DNA from: Pseudomonadota bacterium
Lineage (GTDB): Bacteria; Pseudomonadota; Alphaproteobacteria; Rhizobiales; Hyphomicrobiaceae
Length of the DNA: 5,965 bases
Reading direction: 5' to 3'
Assembly (NCBI GenBank): GCA_023416575.1
Contig: JAEZHL010000190.1
Span: 1 to 5,965 of the forward strand
This document shows, one piece after another, positions 1 to 5,704 of this stretch. The translations under genes and the position numbers were made by a program. The notes beneath the pieces were generated by a model that saw only the letters and a list, made by a program, of their open reading frames with translations, did not search any database and had not been told where the DNA came from. How positions within the stretch are numbered: position 1 is the first letter of the stretch; the number at the start of each line of letters is the position of its first letter.

Positions 1-1738
1 TATCGTTGGCATATGCGAAATGGGTGCGCAGCTCTGGCGGCTTGTAGTCCGGCCCGACGCGAAGATTGGATGTGATCGGGAATGGGTCGACGACCTTGCC
101 GGGATTCATCCGCCAGTCAGGATCCCAAATTGCTTTGAACTCACGAAACGCCTCGACGAGCGCCGGGCCGTACATTTTCTCGAGAAGCTGTCCGCGAGCC
201 TGGCCGTCACCGTGTTCACCAGACAGCGAGCCACCGCGCCGGATGACGCAATCCGCAGCCTCGTCGAGAAACTGGCGCCACTTCTCGATTCCGGGCTCAT
301 CGGCGAGGTCGAACGCAATTGAGCAATGAACGAGCCCGTCGCCGAAATGGCCGTAGGTTACGGGGTCATAGCCGTAGCGTTTGAACAGTGCACGCAGCTC
401 ACGCAGATAGGCGCCGAGATTATCGGGATGGACGGCGCTGTCCTCCCAGCCGGGCCACGTGAGAGGCTGATTGGGAACATAGGATTCTGCACCGAGTGCA
501 TCGTCGCGGAGCTTCCAGAAGCGCGCCTGTTCGTCATCGTCGGAGACGAGCTTCGCGTGGACGCCTTCGCGCGCTTGGAATGCGCTCAGCAGTTTATCCG
601 CCTGGGCTTCTGCCTCCTCCTTGGCATCGGCACCAAATTCGACAAGCAGCCAGCCCCGGCCTTCAGGTAAGAGGTTGAGATCAGCCGCATGCATTCCCTT
701 GATCTTGTATCGATTGATCATGATGTCGTCGAAGCCCTCGAGCGCAATCGGCTTGAACATGAGGGCCTCCGGAACGGCATCAGCCGCGCGGAAGATGTCA
801 GGGAACCCCAGCATCACGATGGCGCGCTCCGCTTTCGCAGGCACCAGGATCACGGTCGCCTCGAGCACGGTCACGCATGTGCCTTCGGTGCCGACCAAGG
901 CGCGGGCGACGTTGAAGCCCTTTTCTGAAAATAGCTGATCGAGGTTTTCGTAGCCCGATACGCGGCGGGGAATGTGGGGAAACCGCGCGCGAATGAGATC
1001 GGCGTAGCGGTCGCGCAGCGATTCCAGTTTGCGATAGATTTCAGCGCGCTTTCCTCCCGCAAGCTTGATGGATCGCAACTCCTGCGGCCGTGTCGGACCG
1101 ACGCTCAGCAGAAGGCCGCCGTACGTCAGCACGTCCAAGGCCTCGACGTTGAAGACCGTGATGCCGTTCATCAGTGTATGCACGCCACCAGAGTCGTTAC
1201 CGATCATGCCGCCGAGGGTGTTCTGCTCGTGGGTGGCGGGATCGGGCCCGAACGTGAGGCCGAATTTTCCAGCTTCCTTGCGGAGGTGATCGAGGATGCA
1301 CCCGGGCTCGACTCGGGCGATGCGACGGTCAGGGTCGATCTCGAGCACACGGTTCATGTATTTTGAAAAGTCGATGATGACGGCCGTGTTGCAGCATTCG
1401 CCGGCCAGGCTCGTGCCGCCGCCACGCGGCAGCAGGGGCGCATCAAAGCGGCGGCAGACTTCGACGGCGCGCATCACATCCGCACGAGATCTGGGCAGCA
1501 CGACACCGAGCGGCACCTGCCGGTAATTCGAAGAATCCGTCGCGTAAAGGGCGCGCGAGCCGTCGTCGAAGCGAACCTCTCCCTCGACGACCGCGCCCAG
1601 ATCTCGTGCCAACGCCGCTAGGTTGATTTCGGGAGTGGCAGGAGCGTCGCGATCCACGCGGCCGCCCGGAGCGCGGTGAATTGGGCGGTGCCAGGGTGGC
1701 ATGTGCGGAGGTTTGGGAGTGGGCGAAGGATCGGTCAT
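1..1738 (-). CDS. FAD-linked 2-hydroxy-acid oxidase, GlcD/YdiJ type (N-terminal 579 codons, runs off left edge)
   Basis: I translated the minus strand from ATG at 1738 and found 579 codons without a stop. A proline-rich leader (residues 1-38) precedes a PCMH-type FAD-binding domain (about 60-300) containing PRGGGTSLAGE at 104-114 and VGTEGT at 282-287. An FAD-oxidase C-terminal domain (about 300-550) follows, with the metal-binding-type motif GHFGDGLVH (H464, H471) and GEHGDG at 507-512. Such enzymes oxidise D-2-hydroxy acids (glycolate, D-lactate, D-2-hydroxyglutarate) and pass electrons to quinone or an Fe-S partner. The ending NPGKVVDP, then SNLRVGPDY, resembles long family members that continue into a C-terminal Fe-S (CCG) domain, so the whole protein may approach 1000 residues (inference). 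The start is supported by AGGA seven bases upstream and by the ATGA overlap with the preceding hydroxy-acid dehydrogenase, which implies translational coupling. The FAD-loop motif is GNDSGG where relatives usually have GNNSCG. Substrate cannot be assigned. Confidence 0.9.
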   Translation of the reverse strand, partial: MTDPSPTPKPPHMPPWHRPIHRAPGGRVDRDAPATPEINLAALARDLGAVVEGEVRFDDGSRALYATDSSNYRQVPLGVVLPRSRADVMRAVEVCRRFDAPLLPRGGGTSLAGECCNTAVIIDFSKYMNRVLEIDPDRRIARVEPGCILDHLRKEAGKFGLTFGPDPATHEQNTLGGMIGNDSGGVHTLMNGITVFNVEALDVLTYGGLLLSVGPTRPQELRSIKLAGGKRAEIYRKLESLRDRYADLIRARFPHIPRRVSGYENLDQLFSEKGFNVARALVGTEGTCVTVLEATVILVPAKAERAIVMLGFPDIFRAADAVPEALMFKPIALEGFDDIMINRYKIKGMHAADLNLLPEGRGWLLVEFGADAKEEAEAQADKLLSAFQAREGVHAKLVSDDDEQARFWKLRDDALGAESYVPNQPLTWPGWEDSAVHPDNLGAYLRELRALFKRYGYDPVTYGHFGDGLVHCSIAFDLADEPGIEKWRQFLDEAADCVIRRGGSLSGEHGDGQARGQLLEKMYGPALVEAFREFKAIWDPDWRMNPGKVVDPFPITSNLRVGPDYKPPELRTHFAYAND

Positions 1739-2943
1739 GAGGCGATCCTCTCGTGCCCCTTCGACGGGGCGACGCGCCCTTCCGCGATGTTCGTAGAGTT
1801 TTCGGGGGCAGGAAGGAGAACATCGCTCGTTACTGCGGAAACATCGGTAATGCCGGTCAAGGCCATCGCCGTATCGAGTTCGTCGCGGATTATTTCGAGC
1901 GCCTTAGTCACGCCCTTTTCACCGGCAGCTCCCAGTCCGTAAACGAACGCGCGCCCGATCAGGCACCCATCGGCCCCCAGGGCGAGTGCCTTGAGCACGT
2001 CGAGGCCGGAACGGATGCCGCTGTCGAACCAGACTTCCGCGTCATTGCCGACGGCCCCCTTGATTTTCCGAAACGCGGCAACTGATGATGGCGCACCATC
2101 GAGCTGCCGGCCGCCATGGTTAGATACCACAACGGCATCGGCGCCATTGGATACTGCCACACGCGCGTCTTCCGGATCGAGGACCCCTTTGGCAATCAGG
2201 GTGCCGGGCCACAAACTGCGGACCCAAGCGATATCCCGTGCAGTGAAATGCGGGTCGAATTGATCCTTCACCCATTCTGTGAAGGAGGCGATATCACCCG
2301 ACTTCGCATGCCCTTCCAGATTTCCGAATGTGAAGTGCTTCGACCTGAGCATGCTGAATGCCCAACTGGGCGAGCTCAGAATGTCGAGCATGTTGGCGAG
2401 AGTCAGACGCGGCGGGATATTCAGCCCGTTGTGCACATCAGCATTGCGCCGGCCTTCGACGTGCAGGTCCAGCGTCAGCACGAGAGCGCTGCAGCCCGCT
2501 GCCTTTGCACGCTCCAAGAGAGACTGCGTGAACCCGCGATCTTTCATCAGATAAATCTGGAACCAGAATGGCCTTGTGGTCGCGGCGGCAATGTCCTCGA
2601 TCGAGCAGATCGACATCGTCGAGAGGCAGAATGGAACTCCGAATTTCTCGGCAGCGCGCGCGGCGCAAACCTCGCCGTTGACATGTACCGCGCCGATCAG
2701 CCCGGTCGGCGCCAAAGCGAGCGGCAGCGTCGCTTCTGTTCCGAAAAGTCTGGCGGAAAGCTTGCGCCCGGAGACATCGAGAACCGTCCGCTGGCGAAAC
2801 GCGAGGGCATCGAGGTCGCGGCGATTGGCCCTCAGGGTGAGCTCGTCGTACGAGCCCGCTTCGACGTACTGCTGGAAAACGCGCGGCACACGACGCCTTG
2901 CCAGTCGCCTCAAGTCATCGACATTCGCGACCATGTCCAGCAT
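1735..2943 (-). CDS. FMN-dependent alpha-hydroxy-acid dehydrogenase, LldD family
   Basis: This 402-residue TIM-barrel flavoprotein oxidises L-2-hydroxy acids to 2-oxo acids. The family includes L-lactate dehydrogenase LldD, mandelate dehydrogenase and glycolate oxidase, and bacterial members usually pass electrons to the membrane quinone pool. Family catalytic residues are all present: Y26, Y131 in FQIY, D159 in LTLD, K252, H276 and R279 in SNHGGRQLDG. FMN-phosphate loops are DSGIRSG (307-313) and IGRAF (329-333). Residues about 178-215 match the variable, membrane-associated loop region of LldD relatives. The frame stays open to an ATG at 3054, but I chose 2943 because GGAG lies seven bases before it and the protein then begins where the family does; the 37 extra residues look like nothing known. 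A tail of about 25 residues (378-402) extends past the usual end. It overlaps the next gene by four bases (ATGA). Lactate is possible, but the segment after D159 (LHVEGRRNADVHNG) differs from E. coli LldD, so substrate is open. Confidence 0.93.
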   Translation of the reverse strand: MLDMVANVDDLRRLARRRVPRVFQQYVEAGSYDELTLRANRRDLDALAFRQRTVLDVSGRKLSARLFGTEATLPLALAPTGLIGAVHVNGEVCAARAAEKFGVPFCLSTMSICSIEDIAAATTRPFWFQIYLMKDRGFTQSLLERAKAAGCSALVLTLDLHVEGRRNADVHNGLNIPPRLTLANMLDILSSPSWAFSMLRSKHFTFGNLEGHAKSGDIASFTEWVKDQFDPHFTARDIAWVRSLWPGTLIAKGVLDPEDARVAVSNGADAVVVSNHGGRQLDGAPSSVAAFRKIKGAVGNDAEVWFDSGIRSGLDVLKALALGADGCLIGRAFVYGLGAAGEKGVTKALEIIRDELDTAMALTGITDVSAVTSDVLLPAPENSTNIAEGRVAPSKGHERIAS

Positions 2944-2950
2944 TGGCAAT

Positions 2951-2954
2951 CTCC
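2951..2954 (-). promoter_or_regulatory. Ribosome binding site deciding the LldD-family start
   Basis: GGAG on the minus strand sits seven bases before the ATG at 2943. It favours this start over the in-frame ATG at 3054, which would also lie upstream of the candidate promoter at 2995-3020. Confidence 0.65.
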
Positions 2955-2994
2955 GGGAGGTCGCATCGGGGCTCGGTTGCCGGAATTGAAGAGG

Positions 2995-3020
2995 AACCGA
3001 GACCCTGACAGGAAGGTTCC
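2995..3020 (-). promoter_or_regulatory. Candidate EcfG-type (general stress sigma) promoter for the oxidase pair
   Basis: On the minus strand GGAAC (3020-3016) is followed after 17 bases by GGTT (2998-2995), or after 16 bases by CGGTT. This fits the published alphaproteobacterial EcfG consensus GGAAC-N16/17-[C/G]GTT. The -10-like element lies about 50 bases before the ATG at 2943, a normal promoter distance, and within the spacer between kinase and oxidase. The kinase just upstream belongs to the class that often feeds the PhyR-NepR-EcfG pathway. The match is short and could be chance. An inverted repeat, TCGGTT (2973-2978) with AACCGA (2995-3000), overlaps it and could instead be a regulator site. 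Confidence 0.45.
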
Positions 3021-3089
3021 GAACGTCAGCTCGACCATCGCCTGTGGTGCGCACGTGGGCGTGGGAAATTTCGGAGAAATCAGGCCGGA

Positions 3090-4586
3090 TCAGCCTGGCG
3101 CGGCTTTGACACTCTCAAGCACCCTGTCAGCCGGTGCGGTCATCTCCCAGACGATGCCGGCGGGCGAATAGACGAGCTGGACATCTGCGTTCAGCTCGAA
3201 TTCGACCAATCCAACCACGACGGTGTGCCCGAAGCCTCGCCGGCTCGGGGGAAAAGCTGGCGGGCCATTGTGCTCCGACCAGTTGATGCGAACGTGCGGC
3301 GTCCCGTCTTTTCCGAAATTATCCCAGGCGACCCGGACGATGCCTTTCTCGTCCGACAGTGCGCCATACTTACCGGCATTGGTCGCGAGCTCGTGCAGGG
3401 CCATGCCGATAGATTGCGCGGCGGCTGGCGAGAGCTTGAGGGCTGGCCCGCCGGGTAGGATGCGCGTGCCGATAAGCCCGATAAAATGGGCGAGCTGCGA
3501 TCTGACCAAGTCGTCGATGGAGACGCCCCGCCAGTCGCTTTTGACCAGCAGATCCTGACTGGCGGCAAGGCCGGACAATCGCGCACCGAAGCGCTGTGCG
3601 AACACCTTCGGGTCATCCTCCCCGGCGGTCTGGCGAGCCACGGCCTGGACAACTGCAAGCAGGTTCTTGGAGCGATGGTTGACCTCGCGCAGCAGCAGCC
3701 GGGCATGCTCTTCCGCTCGTTTGCGCTCGGAAATGTCCTCGACGACCGAGATGAAATAATCGACGGTGCCATCCTGCTTCCTTACGCAGCCGACCGTCAG
3801 GTTGCACCAGACGACGCACCCATCCTTGCCGAGATAGCGCTTTTCGATTGCGTAATGATCGATCTCGCCTGCCAACGCGCGCGCGAGCAAAGTAAAATTG
3901 GCATCTAGGTCGTCAGGATGCGTGATCGACTGGAAGGTCTGCTTTGAAAGTTCATCGGCCGAATAGCCGAGGATCCGACAAAGCCGATCATTCGCGCGCA
4001 GCAAGATGCCATCGGGCGCCACATGTGCGATCCCCACGGAAGCATTCTCGAACGTCGCACGGAACCGCTGCTCGCTTTCGCGCAATGCCTCCTCAGCGTG
4101 CCTGCGAACGCTGATGTCCTCGATCGTGGTGATGAAGAAATCCGGCCGGCCGCTCATGCGCGCCAATGCGGCGGTGACCTCGACCCAGATCTCCGCCCCA
4201 TCCTTGCGGATATAGCGTTTTTGCCGTGAGTAATAGGGCAGCTTCCCAGTTAGAACGCCTTGCAGCTGATCCGCGTCATCGGCCCGATCATCGGGGTGGG
4301 TAATATCCTGGAAGCAGCGCGCCAGAAGCTCATCCTGTGCATAGCCCGTGATCTGGCACACACGATCATTGACCCGGAGCCACCGCCCATCTGCGGCGAC
4401 GTGTGCGATCCCGACGGCCGCGTTCTCAAAGGTAGCGCGAAATAGTGCTTCATTTTCAACGAGGGCGGCGGCAGGAAGATCGCGCGCCGCAGCACCTTCC
4501 CCCGAAGCGCTGCCCTGAAATGCAAGTGGATGCCGAGCGACATCGCCCACCGCGATTTGCTGCGCAATCCGAGCCGGCCAAGACAT
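3090..4586 (-). CDS. Soluble PAS-PAS sensor histidine kinase, HWE/HRXXN class
   Basis: This 498-residue protein (numbered here from ATG at 4586) would sense a cytoplasmic signal and pass phosphate to a separate response regulator. Two tandem PAS/PAC domains cover about 44-160 and 171-286; each has FRATFENA-VGIAHVA, ITHPDD and a KRY-KDG PAC segment. The HWE-type dimerisation and phosphoacceptor region follows (about 295-375), with H304 in NHRSKN, the HRXXN motif. The ATPase part has the N-box HELATNAGKYGALS (from H398), the WSE motif (436-438) and the glycine loop RRGFGH (449-454). No transmembrane segment or signal peptide is visible. HRXXN kinases commonly act on PhyR-type or single-domain regulators in alphaproteobacteria; none lies in this window. 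The frame extends to a TTG at 4616 (508 residues). Neither start has a strong Shine-Dalgarno, and I preferred ATG. The two PAS domains are about half identical by eye, indicating internal duplication. Ligand unknown. Confidence 0.9.
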   Translation of the reverse strand: MSWPARIAQQIAVGDVARHPLAFQGSASGEGAAARDLPAAALVENEALFRATFENAAVGIAHVAADGRWLRVNDRVCQITGYAQDELLARCFQDITHPDDRADDADQLQGVLTGKLPYYSRQKRYIRKDGAEIWVEVTAALARMSGRPDFFITTIEDISVRRHAEEALRESEQRFRATFENASVGIAHVAPDGILLRANDRLCRILGYSADELSKQTFQSITHPDDLDANFTLLARALAGEIDHYAIEKRYLGKDGCVVWCNLTVGCVRKQDGTVDYFISVVEDISERKRAEEHARLLLREVNHRSKNLLAVVQAVARQTAGEDDPKVFAQRFGARLSGLAASQDLLVKSDWRGVSIDDLVRSQLAHFIGLIGTRILPGGPALKLSPAAAQSIGMALHELATNAGKYGALSDEKGIVRVAWDNFGKDGTPHVRINWSEHNGPPAFPPSRRGFGHTVVVGLVEFELNADVQLVYSPAGIVWEMTAPADRVLESVKAAPG

Positions 4587-4680
4587 ATCTGCAATGCGCC
4601 TCGATGGACCAAGCAACTTCGACGACCGGCCCCCATCTCAATCGCGACCACTGTCCAACTGAGACGAATAAAGAGTATCC

Positions 4681-4708
4681 GTATAGCACATGCGCGCAGG
4701 AAGTCGAT
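4681..4708 (-). promoter_or_regulatory. Possible housekeeping-sigma promoter for the kinase
   Basis: On the minus strand ATCGAC (4708-4703) and CTATAC (4686-4681) are separated by 16 bases. This resembles the rhizobial RpoD pattern CTTGAC-N17-CTATAT. It lies about 65 bases before the TTG at 4616 and 95 before the ATG at 4586. The -35 match is imperfect and the call rests on position and the -10 resemblance. Confidence 0.3.
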
Positions 4709-4761
4709 GAACGCGAGCTACATGACGAGAACGGCCGGCATCAGACACAGGAAAACTTATG

Positions 4762-4804
4762 CTTGCACAAGAACAAAGAAGTTGTTCGGGCAAGGTTAGC
4801 TTGC
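4762..4804. repeat. Nested and competing inverted repeats in the spacer
   Basis: GAACAA (4771-4776) and TTGTTC (4782-4787) are a perfect six-base inverted repeat around a five-base centre. They are enclosed by CTTGC (4762-4766) and GCAAG (4790-4794). The same GCAAG can instead pair with a second CTTGC at 4800-4804 across GTTAG. The two folds exclude each other. No T-run follows on either strand, so this is not a standard terminator. It could be a regulator-binding site, an RNA switch-like structure, or chance. Confidence 0.4.
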
Positions 4805-4930
4805 TCACTGTTTCCCAAGCGCAGAATCTTGGTGCTGAACTCGGAATTCAAATGTCTGACTGATTGTCGGCTTAATTCAGTCCCTGTTTCACAGAATTTC
4901 GGAAATTACGACGCGCGCAGGCAAGCCTTC

Positions 4931-4949
4931 GGCTCGATGCCGCCGAGCC
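4931..4949 (-). terminator. Possible weak terminator after the racemase
   Basis: GGCTCG (4931-4936) and CGAGCC (4944-4949) form a perfect six-base GC-rich stem with a seven-base loop. It begins 17 bases past the racemase stop in the direction of transcription. No T-run follows, so intrinsic termination is doubtful; it may only stabilise the transcript end. Confidence 0.25.
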
Positions 4950-4966
4950 CTTCGCCCCAGGGCCGA

Positions 4967-5695
4967 TCACGGCATCAGGTCTTTGATTGGCCCGGTCAGA
5001 GCCTTGGGTGCACCGCGCTGATAACCGCCCAAGCGAGATGTCCGATGACCCAGGGTGACCAGCATCTCAGCGAGCTTGATCGCTGCCCCAACGCCGTCGA
5101 TCACGGGGCATCCATGGGCCGTCGACAGCTCACGGGCGAGGTTGGCCATGCCCGCACAGCCGAGAACGATCGCTTCGGCGCGATCGTCCTTCAGCGCGGC
5201 GGCAATCTCAGCATCAATCAGCTGCCGCGCATTCGAGTGCTCGTTTTCGAGCTCGAGCACGGGCACTTCCGCTGCGCGAACCCGTGCACGGCGATCGAAT
5301 CCATATTTGAGAAGGTTGTACTCGAGAGCTGAGATGGAACGCGACAGGGTGGTCACGACGGTGAAGCGGCCGGCTACCAGGGCCGCTGCGTGAAAGGCTG
5401 CCTCGCCAATGCCCAGGACCGGCGCAGAGGCGATCTGACGGCAGGCATCTAGGCCGGTGTCATCGAAGCAGGCGATGACGTGAGCGTCTGCCAGCCCGGA
5501 CTCGCCCTGGTGGATTTCCTTCAGCAGCCCCGGCAAGCTAAGTGCCTCGTCATAGTAGCCCTCGATCGAAACCGGCCCCGTGCTCGATGTGACCGCTTCA
5601 ATCCTGGTCCCATCGGCAGCGGCCGCGCGGGCAGCTGCTTCGATGGTCCGGGTCATCGTTGCGGACGTATTCGGGTTTATGACACGGATTTTCAT
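4967..5695 (-). CDS. Asp/Glu/hydantoin racemase family protein
   Basis: This 242-residue protein matches the usual length of cofactor-independent Asp/Glu/hydantoin racemases (PF01177). These invert a chiral centre with two cysteines acting as acid and base. The start MKIRVINPNTS is typical of the hydantoin/allantoin racemase branch. The two catalytic-type cysteines are C76 in ACFDDTGLDA and C180 in VLGCAGM, near positions 76 and 181 reported for characterised hydantoin racemases. The frame is open to 5773, but ATG at 5695 is the right start: GAGG lies five bases before it and the family motif begins at residue 1. It starts 7 nt after the stop of the ABC transporter ATPase, so the two are almost surely one operon. 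The imported compound may therefore supply its substrate (inference). An additional cysteine, C85, is present. Hydantoin, allantoin, amino acids and maleate-type substrates all remain possible. Confidence 0.9.
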   Translation of the reverse strand: MKIRVINPNTSATMTRTIEAAARAAAADGTRIEAVTSSTGPVSIEGYYDEALSLPGLLKEIHQGESGLADAHVIACFDDTGLDACRQIASAPVLGIGEAAFHAAALVAGRFTVVTTLSRSISALEYNLLKYGFDRRARVRAAEVPVLELENEHSNARQLIDAEIAAALKDDRAEAIVLGCAGMANLARELSTAHGCPVIDGVGAAIKLAEMLVTLGHRTSRLGGYQRGAPKALTGPIKDLMP

Positions 5696-5700
5696 CAGGG

Positions 5701-5704
5701 CCTC
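5701..5704 (-). promoter_or_regulatory. Racemase ribosome binding site overlapping the upstream stop
   Basis: The minus strand reads TGAGG at 5705-5701. TGA ends the ABC ATPase and GAGG serves the racemase ATG at 5695 after a five-base spacer. The arrangement fixes the racemase start and suggests coupled translation. Confidence 0.7.

Larger units (their letters stand above)
2944..3089. other. Spacer between kinase and oxidase pair
   Basis: This 146-nt non-coding stretch holds the candidate EcfG-type promoter, the TCGGTT/AACCGA inverted repeat, and a small AT-rich repeat ATTTC-GGA-GAAAT at 3068-3080. Overlapping the kinase stop is a weak hairpin CAGGC-N7-GCCTG (3081-3097) that lacks a proper T-run, so I do not call a terminator. 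The spacer suggests the oxidase pair can be transcribed independently of the kinase. Confidence 0.5.
4587..4966. other. AT-richer intergenic region between kinase and racemase
   Basis: This 380-nt region has no recognisable gene. GC is about 44% by hand count over 4741-4900, against about 63% in a 60-base sample of the racemase. It contains the possible kinase promoter, the competing inverted repeats, a 13-base palindrome AATTTC-G-GAAATT (4895-4907), and a GC-rich stem just after the racemase stop. On the plus strand an ATG at 4759 opens 34 codons to a TGA ending at 4863, with AGGA seven bases upstream. I do not recognise its product and do not call it a gene. Confidence 0.5.

Noticed and set aside
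1443..1823. 126-codon minus-strand frame across the oxidase junction
   Set aside because: It lies in another frame over the overlap of two well-supported genes and its arginine/serine-rich translation is typical of a shadow frame.
2944..3054. 37-codon upstream extension of the LldD-family protein
   Set aside because: The extension covers the promoter candidate and resembles no family N-terminus; the ATG at 2943 has GGAG at proper spacing.
3081..3097. Hairpin CAGGC-N7-GCCTG at the kinase stop as a terminator
   Set aside because: The stem is only five base pairs and there is no continuous T-run after it.
2116..3171. 351-codon plus-strand open frame
   Set aside because: It is antisense to the LldD-family gene, whose full set of catalytic residues is intact. 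The plus-strand translation shows no family motif and crosses the spacer.
4250..4689. Two minus-strand open frames (77 and 133 codons) over the kinase start
   Set aside because: They are out of frame with the PAS domains and have no recognisable content.
4445..5332. 295-codon plus-strand open frame
   Set aside because: It runs antisense to the kinase 5' end and the racemase, across the spacer, with no recognisable motif. High GC explains the long open frame.
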